Counted from the first letter of the stretch, positions 49,740 to 61,469 are shown. The stretch is DNA of 64,000 bases from Mikania micrantha (GCA_009363875.1 CM018690.1:36275445-36339444); one strand, 5' to 3'. Translations and numbers: made by a program. Notes: generated from the sequence alone by a model not told the origin.

Positions 49740-50010
49740 TACTGCTCTTGGTCGTCTCAAGCAAAACCAGGCCGTCTTAGACCAAGACGAGCCTACTGGT
49801 CAAGAAGGCCCGTCTTGGCCATACCAGGCCAAAACCAGGCCGTTTGTACAGGAGTGCCCGTACTGGTCAAGATGGCCCGTCTTGGCCATACCAGGCCAAA
49901 ACCCGGCCGTTTGTCCAGACGGCACGTACTGGTCAAGACAGCCCGTCTTGGCCATACCAGGCCAAAACCAGGTCGTTTGTCCAAGACGGCCCTTGTTGGC
50001 CATACCAATT
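49740..50010 (-). repeat. 66-bp minisatellite
   Basis: Three full units with the core CGTCTTGGCCATACCAGGCC (starting near 49808, 49876 and 49944) plus partial units at both ends. On - each unit encodes WYGQDGP-like words, matching the coding stretch at its right end. Confidence 0.85.
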
Positions 50011-50240
50011 TATTGTGTTGCGTTGATAAGATCCTGGGTCGTAGGAGTTAAACACATATTTGTACAAATCTGCGTTGAAATCCAATTATTGCAAGAGTTG
50101 ATGTCGAATAAATGCCCATTGATTTTCATCGAATCCTAAACCCACGGCTACAGAATGAAAACCACAGTTAACATCTGGCTCGACATCTTGTATGTTTATC
50201 ACGTAAGGTTGAAATATAGGAAGGATGTGACACTCAAGGT
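50010..50240 (-). pseudogene. OTU-like cysteine peptidase fragment
   Basis: On -, INIQDVEPDVNCGFHSVAVG then LGFDENQWAFIRHQLLQ, and after a stop DLYKYVFNSYDPGS and NTINWYG. This follows plant OTU-like domains (DGNCGFRAVA...W..VR..L); the Asp and Cys of the active site remain but Gly before Asn is Val. A nonsense codon and the minisatellite end the domain. OTU domains are known in MULE-derived genes. Here the fragment lies between gag-pro and the ATHILA ORF. Confidence 0.6.
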
Positions 50241-51049
50241 GGCTTGAAAAGGCTATCACCTGCTGCATAGCCCACAAAGTCAAGCTTTCGTGACTCAGGT
50301 AAACCTTCCCAGGTTTCCCAGTTGGGTCCAAACATCTTTAACCTTACTTGCTCTTCATCAAACTCCAGGGATTTAGCTTTCTTCTCATTCTTCACCCTTC
50401 TCCATTTCGGTATCCACCCATCATCTTTTGATTCCCTTTTCTTCTCAGCATCTATATCTTCCTTGGGTTGTTCTTCTTTTGCTACTTCAGACTTGTACAA
50501 CACAAAACACTCCTATTTTGTGTTATCTTCCTTAGAAAGGAAATCACACCTGTCAACAATGTTTGCTTTTGAGCATTCTTTCTTGACAAGAGGGTTAGTA
50601 GTAATCTCAAACATGTTAATCTGCTTTTCCCGGCCACCAAACCTTAACCCCACAGTACCGTTGGCACAATCAATCATAGCATGTGCTGTGGCAAGAAAAG
50701 GTCTACCCAGAATGACTGTAGGATGCGTATCTTTGGCATTTTCAGCACAGTCTAAAACCAAAAAATCAACTGGGTAGTAAAAATTGTCCACCTTCACAAT
50801 CACATCAGGTAACATTCCCCTAGGAAGTGTAGATGTCTGATTAGCTAACACCACAGTAGTGTCAACTTTCTGTAGAGGACCAAAATCAAATTGGTCATAC
50901 ACACTCCCCGGAAGAATGCTAACACATGCTCCCAAATCCAACAGTGCCTGATCAATTTGAAAATTCCCAATTTGTAATGCAATAAGAGGCATTCCTGGAT
51001 CTGGAAGTTTAGGTTTTAATTCACCTGACAAAACGGCATCTGTATTCAT
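50240..51049 (-). pseudogene. Retropepsin-like protease of ATHILA/Tat-like element
   Basis: AVLSGELKPKLPDPG leads to the active-site region QALLDLGACVSILPG, where DLGA replaces DTGA, as is usual in the Athila/Tat lineage. VILGRPFLATAHAMIDCANG follows as the flap/C-terminal core. A TAG at 50513-50515 is followed in frame by a Lys/Glu-rich tail (to about 50240) typical of the segment before reverse transcriptase. No RT, RNase H or integrase follows. The gag-to-pro junction near 51045 is frameshifted. Confidence 0.75.
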
Positions 51050-51816
51050 TGGTTAACTCAACTTGATTTGGTATCTTATGATGCCGTTTTTTAGTGCACA
51101 ACCATTTCAAAAACTTTACATAGGCATGCACTTTCTTTATATCATCAAGCAATGGTAAATTAATTTTAACTTTTTCAAAAATTTCCCATCTCTTATCTCG
51201 AGATGAGTCCTGTTTTTTCAAATTAAGATCATTCACACCATCCTTGAAAGAGTACTTACAACATTGACATGCATGTTCTTTAAGCCTGATCCTTGATGTG
51301 CTGGATTCACCTGTGTGTCACTTGGAAGTGTTCCATGATTTCTTCTCGCCAGCTCCTCTGCCATCTGTCCAACGTGCTTGTTCAAAGCATTGAACGCCTT
51401 ATCTCGCATCTCATTTTCTTTCTTCATCTCTTTCAACATCTCAAATCTGTCATCTAGCTTTGAAGCTTTAGAAGTAGATGTTGATCCACTTTGTTGATTT
51501 GCTTGTTGTGAAAGTGACTGCCTATAGTTGTTTTGAAAACCTTGATATTATATGCCTTGGTAAACTCCTTGATTGTATCCTTGTTGACGATGAAACTGCT
51601 GTTGATTACCTTGATTATTGGGTGCTTGGAAGTTAGGGTTCATTTGATTTGAAGTGTTAGCATACCTGAAATTTGGATGGTTGCGCAGCCCTGGATGGTA
51701 AGTGTTGGAGTTCATGTCTCCATGCACTTGATTGACTTCCTCGGTTGGACCAAACTGCACTGAACACTGACTAACTTTGTGTCCTAACTCTCCACATCCA
51801 CCACACACACTATAAA
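51050..51816 (-). pseudogene. Gag C-terminus with zinc knuckle (ATHILA/Tat-like)
   Basis: CGGCGELGHKVSQC is one CCHC knuckle (about 51770-51808), followed by an Asn/Gln-rich stretch, MLKEMKKENEMRD, HVGQMAEELARRNHGTLP, then INLPLLDDIKKVHAYVKFLK, the conserved block before the protease. A stop near 51548 and others interrupt it. LTR D splits it from the capsid part at 56242-56891. Confidence 0.72.
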
Positions 51817-54149
51817 TGTAACATCTGTGCCGGAATCGTTACCGGAACAGTAAGTTGCACAGTAAACTTGCACAGTAACTCAGGTACAAACTAGGTGAAC
51901 TAGTGTATGCTATGAATATATTGATGCTTGACACTAAACTATTATGCTATTGTTCTGAAATCTGATTTAAACCTCATGGTCTAACAGTAAGAAACACATC
52001 AGACAACACTGAACAGGTACACACATGTTTGATTTGATACTATTAGGTATAAACGTATGCGAGGATAAACAGAACAAAACCATAACAGTTGTTGTTACAG
52101 AATGCTAAACCGACGAATTATTCGTACATGTGACGATCTGTACGAATAGATCTGAAAGCTTAACGATCTGAAATGATGACTGAAAAGTAGAAAACAAAAT
52201 CAGAAAGTGAAACGTACGATCGTGTTCGTACAGTTAGCGCTCTGTACGAAAACGCGCGTAAGTGACGTTTTCTGACAAAATGAAAAGCGAAAAACGAAAC
52301 GAACGACAATAAATTAAGAAAATTAAATGTTTAACATTTATTAGGAATCACAATCATTTAGAAAATTTAAAAATAAAGTTATTTAATTTAAATGCATAAA
52401 ATACGCGAAGGAGTTAATGAAGTATATAAAAATAATAATTACAATAAATAATTCAAGGAAAATTTAATTAAAACATTTACTAGGAATAACCACCTTCCAA
52501 ACATTCAAAAATAAATTCTTTTTTTATTATTTTACAAAAACACGCGCGTAGCGTGCCGGAAACGCGACGAAAACGAGAAACGAGCAACCGAAACGAACCC
52601 GAACTCACTCGGGGTATAAATATCTTGAATAAGCTCATCCTTCTCATAAAACACCCTCCTTTCTCTCTCTAGAACTAGAATCCCGTCTCCCTCTCTCTAA
52701 AAACCCTAGCATTCAAAACACCATAACTCACTCATTTCTCAATGAAATCGAGTGGTTCTTGAGCCTAAACGAAGGTATTGATCTTCTCTACACGAAAGTA
52801 CAACCGATCTAGAGCCAAATCCATCTGAAATCGAGGTACGAGGATGTGAACATCACGAAAAATTAGGGTTTTCAACCCTTTTATGCACACCAAACCCTAA
52901 CCGACTAGATCTCTTAAAAACTTGACCACTAGAACCAATGCTAACCTGCACCACCTTCGAAACCACCATGGGGCCTTGGATTAGGGACGGTGCTAGGCTC
53001 GGCCCTAGCTGCGGCCGAAGGGGAAACACAGAAGGCCGAATGGCCTTAGACCGAAAAGCCCTTGGCCGAATGTCTTCACTCGCTGGCTGCCACCCCTTCA
53101 CCACTCCCATTCTCTCGGCCAACCAACCCCATTCGACCAGCTCACATTCGTCCGAACCAGCACCCCATTCGTCCCTATCCATTCGCCAGCTAGTCCTCAT
53201 TCGGCCATCCCCATTCGTGGACACCGACTTGGCCATGGTCTCATTCGATCGGGACATAATCAATCGGCCGAGATATCACATTCGACCAAGCAAACCAATC
53301 GCCCGAGCCAACCTATTCGGTCACCCTCATTCGACCGGCCCATTGTGATTTAGCCCATGCAACTGCTTCGGCCCATGTGGCTATGTTGGGCCACTCTTCT
53401 TTCGGCCTACACCATGTCACTCATACGGCCAACCTCATAAATCGAATCAAGCCTAGTTGGCCTAGGCCCATAAGCACTTGGTTCGGCCCACATTGACCCA
53501 TTCGGACAAGCTAATGACTTGGTCCACACAATTGGCCCACGTCTTCATGATGTAAACACATTTTAAAGAAAAGTGAAGGGTGGGGTATAATACATTTCAT
53601 AAAACTTAAGCAACAAGTTTAAAAGTGGTTGTTGTTTGGTTAATGGTTGACTAAGTAGCAACCAATTCAAGTTTAACCAAGATAACATGTCAAGCTTTAA
53701 ACTATAAACCTAAGCTATATTCATGATTTGGGTTAGTTACAAAAATCCTATTAATACAAATAATTAACATAGCATGATAAAGATCGGGAAATTCAAGAAT
53801 GAATGAAGACAGAGACCTACGAGTGTTAGCCAAAGTTTATGGCTAACACATACACACACACACAAATCCCTACAAACTTATACTTATAAGTTACAAACAA
53901 CATGAAATCAATACAGGATCGTGAACACAACAACAAGTACAAACAAAGAGTGCGTGCATTCTTGTTTAGAACTTAGTCACCCACACAACAACTACGAGGT
54001 GAGTTCATATGTCCCTTTTCAAACATATTTGTTTTTACCTCGGGACTGAGAAGCATGTTATACATTTTAAACAATTATTGAAATGTTTATTTAATGCTTT
54101 CACACATATTCATGATGCTTATATTAACACTTAAGCTTGAAACTCTTAC

Positions 54150-55145
54150 TTTGGAAGCTATAAACTCGATGCTTAAACTATATGCTTGATGCTTACGCTA
54201 CAAACCAGATGCTTAAACTATATGCTTGATGCTTACGCTACAAACTTGAAGCTTAAACTAGATGCTAGATGCTAGATGCTTACGCTATAAACACTATGTT
54301 TAAACTATATGCTCGATGATTATGCTATAAACTCTATGCTTAAACTACATGCTCGATGTTAAGGCTTTGAACACTCACGCTAAATGCTAATACTTGATAC
54401 ACTCGTTCTAAAGGCTAACACTGTATACACTAACTCTAATTGCTAATACTTCATACACTTAATTATTTTTAAAAGTTAATATCTTATACTCTTAATCTCA
54501 ATACTAATGATGTTTACACTTATACTTATTTGCTTAAAACTCTCAATGTTTTTAAATGCATAAGAAAGACAAACACTAAAACTAGGAATGCTTTTGAAAA
54601 CCATACTTAAGAAATCTTGAAAACCTAAACTCAGAAAGACTCACTTGCTCAAAAGGCTATAAAGACTTATATGCTTGCATGCTCGATGTGCTTGGAATAC
54701 TTGAAACACTTGAATGCTCAACGTGCTTGGAATACTTGAAACACTTGAATGCTCGATATGCTTAGAATACTTGAAACACTTGAATGCTTGATATAATTGG
54801 AATGCTCAGACAATAGGCTGATTGACCGCCGCGTGTTGACCTATGTGTTAACCCCTACTAGTCATCAGTAAAACTATGTGAATGCTCTAAACTTGTATGC
54901 TTAAGCTATCGGACATCGTAAGACAGACTGTTGGCCAACGCGTCTTGACATTGGTCAAGCCCTACTAGTCATCAGTGTTCTTCATTGTCGGACATCGTAA
55001 GACAGACTGTTGGCCACCGCGTCTTGACATTGGTCAAGCCCTACTAGTCAACAGTGCTCTTCTTTGTCAGAAATCATGTAAGACAGACTGATTGGCCGCC
55101 GCGTCTTAACAGTGGTCAAGCCCTACTAGTCATTCAGTGTTCTTC
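54150..55145. repeat. Three tandem repeat blocks in LTR D
   Basis: TATGCTTGATGCTTACGCTA-type units of about 40 bp (54150-54370); 36-bp units with GGAATACTTGAAACACTTG (54690-54800); and about 77-bp units with GTAAGACAGACTG and CAAGCCCTACTAGTCA (54908, 54985 and 55067). Confidence 0.85.
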
Positions 55146-55500
55146 TTGATTCATCCATGGTTATGACGAGTGAATAGAATAATTTTGGTTTCTTCTAGCT
55201 GACTTTGTGTCATCTTGAGGATTCCTCTATCAAAACACGTCGCGAGTCATATTTAGTTCCGTTATGGATGGATGCTGAAATCCTTAGGGTGTCCAGCTGT
55301 CCATAATGGTAACTCTCAAAACTTGATACTCAAATGCTACTCTGTGCGTGTTGAAACTTATGATCAGAACACTTAAAGATATGATGGGATTTGATGGTAG
55401 GTAAGACGCTTAATTATCATTAACAGCAATGTCCTATGTGGCTTAGTATGTGGTGGGATGGCGTCTGGGCGGGTTGTAGGCTCGACTCAGGGGTATGCCC

Positions 55501-55511
55501 TATATATAAGC
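55501..55511 (+). promoter_or_regulatory. Predicted TATA box 1 (LTR D)
   Basis: TATATATAAGC in the first copy of the duplicated promoter. Confidence 0.6.
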
Positions 55512-55744
55512 ATATCGAGCTGGATGATACAGGTGATGTTAATGAGATTAAGGTTGTTACCGAAGGGATTTGGGAATGCTATTGGGTAGATAACTTAAAC
55601 TTCTAAACATGATGCTTAAAACTATGATAGGAATTGAATGGTAGGTAAAATGCTTAATTATCATTAACAGCAATGTCCTATGTGGCTCAGTATGTGGTGG
55701 GATGGCGTCTGGACGGGTTGTAGGCTCGACTCAGGGGTATGCCC

Positions 55745-55755
55745 TATATATAAGC
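55745..55755 (+). promoter_or_regulatory. Predicted TATA box 2 (LTR D)
   Basis: TATATATAAGC in the second copy, nearer the LTR end and therefore at the position seen in copies A-C. Confidence 0.6.
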
Positions 55756-56241
55756 ATACCGAGCTGGATGATACAGGTGATGTTAATGATGTTAAGGTTT
55801 TACCGAAGAGGTTGCAAAACTATTTTTCAAAAACTAAAACTATATGAACTCACCAACCATTGTGTTGACTTTGTTTTCTTACATGCTTTCTCAGGTGACG
55901 TACAGGATTAAGCTAAGGCTAAGGAATGCATACTAGGATGCCCAGTTAGAGGACCTAGTATATTTTGAAAAGCACATATTTTGATGAACGATGTGAAGCT
56001 ATTTTGATATCTTGTACCGATACAAGATAGACAACACCTTATTCTTTTGGATAGGTTTACTTAGTTAAATTATCAAACATTGATATTGTAATTTAACTTT
56101 GTAATCCTAGATTAATATTGTATTGTGCTTAGTTACTCTTAATGTTGATGCTATGTAAACAATCTGATCATCACGATTATCACTCACGATATCGCACCCC
56201 GAGAACCTTCCGCCCGACGGGAAAGTCGATCCGTTCCCGCC

Positions 56242-56891
56242 AGTGTTTCCCTTTCCCAATCCTGCTAGCTTAGCCATCTTCTGTTCCATCACTTCTAATT
56301 GTTCCTCGCTTAACTGTGCAGATGCACCATTAACTGACTCATGCTTTGACCTTTTGTTAGATTGCTCTAACTTCTTTGAAGTGGCACTCATTCGTTCGAG
56401 CATGTCCCAATCCACTTGTACATGATTGTACAAGAACGTACCATTACTTTGGGAGTTGATATCCCAAATGTCTTCAGATGACATTCCATCATAAAAAGAA
56501 ACTAAGAGTTCCCACATGTTTATGCCATGATGTGGGCATTTCCTCAACATGTCCTTAAACCGAGTAAAGGCCTCATGGAACAACTCTCCTCCTTTCTGTT
56601 TGAAATTTCTAATGGCAGCCCGAGCGTCGGTTGTTTTCTTCATGGTGTAGAATTCACTTAAGAACTGTTGTTGCATCTCTTCCCAAGTGTAAATACTTGC
56701 TGCTGGTAATGAGGAAAACCACTCCTTAGCTCTATTTTTCAAAGTAAACGGGAAGAGGATTAACTTAACTTCATCCGCTGAGAATCCTTGGCCACCCGTG
56801 ACTTGACAGAACTTTCTCGAACTCTTGCAAGTGTTGATATGGTTCCTCAGTGGCTCTATCATGGAACGTGGGCAAAGATGAAAGTACCGTC
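56242..56891 (-). pseudogene. Gag capsid domain (ATHILA/Tat-like), split by two insertions
   Basis: GFSADEVKLILFPFTLKNRA, KEWFSSLPAASIYTWEEMQQ, QQFLSEFYTMKK, GGELFHEAFTRFKDMLRKCP and MWELLVSFYDGMSSEDI give the Retrotrans_gag domain in the normal order. A one-base change in an A run near 56813 shifts the N-terminal part. The chromovirus LTR cuts the frame at 56892 and LTR D cuts it at 56241. The N-terminus must lie beyond 64000. Confidence 0.8.
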
Positions 56892-57529
56892 TGTCACACC
56901 CCCAAATTCCCACTCGTGGTGTCAGTCCACGTGGGTGTGACGTGGCCAGAATCACAGCTCAAGGTCATATAGAACACCACTATATGCGTTTACAATCACA
57001 ATGTTTGACATGCAAGCAATAAAACAATAATAATATAATAAGTTAAGCAGCGAAAAATAACGTGTTTGATATATGCAGCGGAAAATAAATAGTTGTCAGA
57101 CACAACATTGTATCAATACATAACATAAATAAAATTGTTTTTTAAAAGACATATATCATGAATGCGGGATCCTATGCTCATAATCTCTACGTGCATTCCT
57201 GGCTTCTATAGCCTGCTAGTTACCTGAGAATACAAGTTAGAAAAAGTGTCAACACAATGGTTGGTGAGTTCACAGGTTTTGATATACATATAGTAATAAA
57301 AGTGTGTCATGCTGTTTATCAAATGTTAATACCGAGCCCTAGGCTCCAAGTGTCAGTGCGTCACTACCGAACTAGACCTGTTTGTACTTGCCTCCACTGC
57401 GTCAGTGTTCGTACTGTCGTGCCACGTGTCACACTAAATTAAACTAATCCTAGTGCCACGTGTAGATAAAGCATTTAAATAAACATTTAAATAAATAATA
57501 AGCTGGCCTGAAAATTACGGGGTGTCACA
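56892..57529 (-). repeat. Chromovirus 3' LTR, shortened
   Basis: TG...CA ends (TGTGACACCCCG at the - start). 56892-57403 matches 63336-63855 closely. At 57404 the two LTRs diverge, and this copy continues only 126 bp. The other runs out of the window, so this copy probably has an internal deletion. Confidence 0.8.
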
Positions 57530-57539
57530 TCCTCCCCTT
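57530..57539 (-). promoter_or_regulatory. Polypurine tract
   Basis: AAGGGGAGGA on -, directly before the 3' LTR. It is the plus-strand primer site of reverse transcription. Confidence 0.8.
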
Positions 57540-57564
57540 GTTAGAAAGAATTTCGTCCCGAAAT

Positions 57565-57801
57565 TCAACTCGCGTTGCCAGTGTTTGTCTGTTCCGCGAA
57601 CAGGTGTGGGTATTTTTGTTTCATCTGGTCTTCACATTCCCATGTGAATTCCGATCCTCGTCGCGAATTCCATCGCACCTTCACAATCGGTATTTTACTG
57701 AGTTTGAGCTTCTTGGTTTCCCGGTCCATAATTTCCACCGGTTCCTCAACGAAGTTCAATTGTTCGTCGATCTGTATCTCCTCAAGAGGGATGACAAGTG
57801 T
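57565..57801 (-). pseudogene. Chromodomain at the end of chromoviral pol
   Basis: PVEIMDRETKKLKLSKIPIV, then KVRWNSRRGSEFTWECEDQM, is a plant chromovirus chromodomain (CHDII type), ending MKQKYPHLF. Chromodomains guide integration to marked chromatin. A TAG at 57802-57804 separates it from integrase. Confidence 0.82.
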
Positions 57802-58485
57802 CTAATCAGATAGACACTTTTTGAGATTCGAGATGTGAAATACGTTGTGTACACTGCTCAGTTCGTCTGGCAGGTTTAGCTCGTAGGCCACAGGGCCTAT
57901 GCGTTTGGTGATCTCGAAAGGTCCAATGTAACGAGGGTTCAACTTTCCTCGTTTGCCAAACCGAATGACTCCCTTCCAGGGCGAGACCTTGAGTAACACT
58001 CTGTCTCCCGCTTGAAACTCCAACGGTTTGCGTCGGTTATCAGCATAGCTTTTCTGTCTGTCCCGAGCTGCTTCCATTCGTTTGCGTATTTGCACGATCT
58101 TTTCAGTCGTTTCGTGCACAAGTTCTGGACCGATCAGTTGGCTGTCCCCAACTTCCACCCAGCAGATGGGCGATCGACACTTACGTCCGTAAAGTGCCTC
58201 GAATGGTGCAGCTTGGATGCTAGTGTGGTAGCTATTGTTATATGAGAACTCAACTAGCGGTAGGTGAGTCTCCCAGCTACTACCACAGTCAATAACACAT
58301 GCCCGAAGCATTTCCTCCAGTGTCTGTATAGTGTGTTCACTCTGCCCATCCGTCTGCGGGTGGTAAACGGTACTCATATCCAATCTCGTACCCAAAGCCT
58401 TATGCAAGGACTTCCAGAAATGCGACGTGAATCGACTGTCGCGGTTAGATATGATGGAGATTGGCACTCCATGTCGAGTGACCAC
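57802..58485 (-). pseudogene. Integrase core and C-terminal domain
   Basis: ISNRDSRFTSHFWKSLHKAL, STVYHPQTDGQSEHTIQTLE, EMLRACVI and the GPFEITKRIGPVAYELNLP C-terminal module (GPY/F) followed by HNVFHISNLKKCL. The Asp of NRDSRF and the Glu of QSEHTIQ match the DDE core; the first Asp is in the upstream piece (SMDFITKLP). A one-base change in an A run near 58535 separates the two. Confidence 0.85.
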
Positions 58486-58490
58486 TTCCT

Positions 58491-59600
58491 TCAGATAAAT
58501 GCGAGTGAGTTTGTCCAGTTGTCGGTTTCCTTAATGGGTAGAAAATGTGCAGATTTTGTTAGTCGGTCTACGATAACCCAGATGGTATCGCAACCACTTG
58601 CCATCTTTGGCAGTTTAGTGATGAAGTCCATGGAAATATGTTCCCATTTCCACATCGGTAATTCCGATTGTTGAAGTAACCCTGATGGCTTCTGGTACTC
58701 AACTTTGACCTTTGAGAACGTTAGACACTTACTCACGTAAGTTGCTATCTCAGCTTTCATGTTTGGCCACCAGTAAGTTGTCTTCAGATCGTGATACATC
58801 TTGTCAGAGCCCGGATGTACGGAGTACCGGCTCTTGTGAGCTTCGTCCATCACTACTTCTCTTAGTCCCCCATAGTGTGGAATCCAAATTCGATCCATTA
58901 AGTAGTAAGCTCCGTCATCCTTTACTTTCATCTGTTTATCCATACCACGCATGGCTTCGAGGGTGAGGTTTTCAGTTTTCAGCGCTTCTTGTTGTGCGAT
59001 TCGGATCTGATTTGGTAGTTCAGAATGAATCGTGAGTTGTAGAGCACGCACTCGTTTTGTTGTTTCCTTTCGGCTTAATGCGTCAGCCACTACGTTTGCT
59101 TTACCGGGATGGTATTTGATAGCGCAGTCATAATCGCCGATAAGCTCAACCCATCTTCGCTGTCTCATGTTTAACTCTTTCTGGTCGAAGATGTGTTGAA
59201 GGCTCTTATGATCGGTAAAGATAGTGCATTTCGTGCCATACAAGTAGTGTCTCCAGATCTTCAAAGCGAATACCACGGCTCCCAATTCAAGGTCATGAGC
59301 CATGTAGTTCTTCTCATGCACCTTCAGTTGTCGTGAAGCGTATGCTATCACCTTCTCGCGTTGCATCAATACGCAACCGAGTCCTTGTTTCGAGGCGTCA
59401 CAATATACCACGAAATCATCACATCCTTCCGGTAAGGACAATATGGGTGCAGTACATAGTTTCTGCTTCAACAAGTTGAATGCAGCTTCCTGTTTGTCTC
59501 CCCAATCGAACTTCTTATCCTTATGAGTCAGGGATGTCAGTGATTGAGCAATCTTCGAGAAACCTTCAATGAATCTTCTGTAGTACCCGGCCAGTCCTAG
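58491..59600 (-). pseudogene. RNase H and N-terminal integrase
   Basis: RNase H: FVVYCDASKQGLGCVLMQ, VIAYASRQLKVHEKNY, TIFTDHKSLQHIF, VADALSRKE. Integrase zinc region: SRYSVHPGSDKMYHDLKTTY (HPG...), then CLTFSKVKV where the usual C-x-x-C has lost its second Cys, then ISMDFITKLP. A TGA near 59605 lies between the RT thumb (continuing QFLGLAGYYRRFI) and the upstream part. Confidence 0.84.
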
Positions 59601-59605
59601 GAATT

Positions 59606-60328
59606 GTCACACCTCAGTTGGAGTCTTGGGTGCTTCCCAGTTCTTAATGGCCTCGATATTAGCTAGTTCTACGTGTATCCCTTGCTTGTTAACCTCATGT
59701 CCAAGAAATTGGACTTCGCGAATCCAAAAGTCGCACTTTGAGAACTTCGCGTACAACTGCTCTTTCTTCAACAATTCCAAGACTAGCCTCAGGTGTTCAG
59801 CATGTTCTTCCTAATTCTTTGAATAAATCAGAATATCATCAATGAATACTGTTACGAATTTATCGAGATAAGGTTTGCACACTCTATTCATGAGATCCAT
59901 GAATACTGCGGGTGCATTGGTTAGTCCAAAAGGCATAACCAGAAATTCGTAGTGTCCATATTGGGTTCTGAAGGCTGTCTTAGGAATATCGTTCTCTTGT
60001 ATCCTAAGTTGATGGTAACCCGATCTTAAATCGATCTTCGAATAGTAGCTTGACCCTTGCAACTGATCAAACAGATCGTCTATTCGTGGCAGGGGTATCG
60101 ATTCTTGATCGTCACCTTTTTCAGCTCTCTATAGTCGATGCACATACGGAATGATCCGTCTTTCTTCTTTACAAACAGGACCGGTGCTCCCCATGGTGAG
60201 AAGCTCGGTCTGATAAATCCTTTGTCTAACAGTTCCTGCAACTGGTTAGACAGTTCTTGCATCTCAGTCGGTGCTAGTCGGTAAGGTGCTTTGGCAATCG
60301 GTGCTGCTCCTGGTGTGAGGTCTATCTG
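59606..60328 (-). pseudogene. Reverse transcriptase
   Basis: KGFIRPSFSPWGAPVLFVKK, KDGSFRMCIDYRELKKVTIK, YYSKIDLRSGYHQLRI, AFRTQYGHYEFLVMPFGLTN, and VFIDDILIYSKN give fingers to palm, with the IDD catalytic pair. A one-base change in a C run near 60084 and a TAG at 59811-59813 interrupt it. TAG at 60329-60331 separates it from protease. Confidence 0.85.
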
Positions 60329-60331
60329 AAA

Positions 60332-61468
60332 CTAGACTTGTCGTCTCGAGGGTAGTCCAGGTAGATCCTCGGGAAACACTTCGGGAAAATCGCGGACTAC
60401 AGCGATGTCCTCAATCTTCCTCTCCTTCTTCGGTTGCTCTGCGATGAGGGCTTGTATTGCAATGTATCCCTTTTGTAGATACTTGTTCGCCTTCATGCAT
60501 GACATGATGTTCAGAGGTACTCCCCGTCTTTCCCCCTGAATCGAGATCTGTTCTCCGTTCTGCAACGTCACTCGTACGATCTTCTCGTTGTATACAATCT
60601 CGGCTTGGTTAGCGGATAACCAATCCATTCCAACGACCACATCAAAGCTTCCAAGAGTCACCGGCATCAAGTCGATTTCGAGTTCGTGACCCGCCAACTC
60701 CATGACGCATCCTCGAAGGACGTGTTGTGTTTCAATCAGTTTGCCGTCGGCTAACTCTACGGTATACTTATAGTCTAGTGGTGTTGGGGTAATATCTAGT
60801 AACTTACTAAACTCACTAGATATGAAGCTCCTATCGGCACCGGTATCAAATAATATACTAGCATAGACATTATTTAAAAAAAACGTATCGGTTACGATGT
60901 TAGGGTCATCCTTGGCTTCCCCTGAGCCAATCACAAAAGCTCGACCCTTGGCCGCTCCACCTCCGGCCTTCTTCAACTGATGGCAATCCCTCCTCATGTG
61001 TCCTGGCTTTCCACATTCATAACACCCCTTGAGAGTGTTTTTATTGTTGTTGTTGTTGTTGTTGTTCTGGTTGTAGTTAGGGTTGTGGTTGTTGTTGCTG
61101 GGGAATTTGGACCTGCAATCTTTTGCCATGTGGCCATGTCTTCCACACCGCAAGCAACGGTATCGCTCGCATTGGCCAGAGTGGTGGTAAGAACATTTGT
61201 TGCACAGAGGGTATTTTCCTTGGTACACCCCCTTTCCCTTGTCATCGGGTTGGGTGGCAGTGTATGCTCTGGCAGGTGCAGATCGTTGTTGTTGTTGGGG
61301 TTGGTCGGATTGATGATGGCTGGGTTCCCACTTCTTCTTCTGGCTTTCTTGAGGCTTCAGGTGTTCGCCTAGTTTGGGTAGTTTGCCCTGAGCTACAGCC
61401 TGGTCAGTTAACTTGTGAGCCAGTGTGATCAGTGGTTGGATGGTGGTGAGGTCAGATGCAGTCACCAT
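60332..61468 (-). pseudogene. Gag nucleocapsid and retropepsin
   Basis: Two knuckles: CLRCGRHGHMAKDC and CYECGKPGHMRRDC, with an Asn-rich linker encoded by (GTT)n on + (61043-61065). Protease: ASILFDTGADRSFISSEFSK (DTGA intact) and VVVGMDWLSANQAEIV. 378 codons open from 61468. In-frame TAG codons sit just upstream (61480) and downstream (60329). Confidence 0.85.
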
Positions 61469-61469
61469 A

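Larger units (their letters stand above)
55380..55860 (+). repeat. Duplicated LTR core promoter, 244-bp period
   Basis: Two copies of a segment containing GCAATGTCCTATGTGGC, TGGTGGGATGGCGTCTGG, a TATA box and GAGCTGGATGATACAGG. The TATA boxes are 244 bp apart. Confidence 0.88.
51817..56241 (+). mobile_element. Long LTR, copy D, divergent and damaged
   Basis: Starts TGTAACATCTG and shares the block near 52150-52620 (ATGACTGAAAAGTAGAAAAC), the CATTCG/GGCCCA U3 region (52.95-53.55 kb) and TATA region with A-C. It ends at GTTCCCGCC, lacking the last about 16 bp, and has no matching target duplication. The insertion broke the gag of the - strand element. Its first 330 bp are unlike copies A-C. 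Tandem blocks lie at 54150-54370, 54690-54800 and 54900-55145. Confidence 0.72.

Noticed and set aside
52853..53348. Two 136-codon frames on opposite strands
   Set aside because: They overlap each other in the word-rich U3 of LTR D and are not kept in copies A-C.
57575..58674. + strand frames opposite chromoviral pol
   Set aside because: Antisense shadows of integrase and chromodomain coding sequence.
60980..61428. + strand frames of 101-130 codons
   Set aside because: Antisense shadows of the chromovirus gag nucleocapsid, including a (GTT)n Val run opposite the Asn run.
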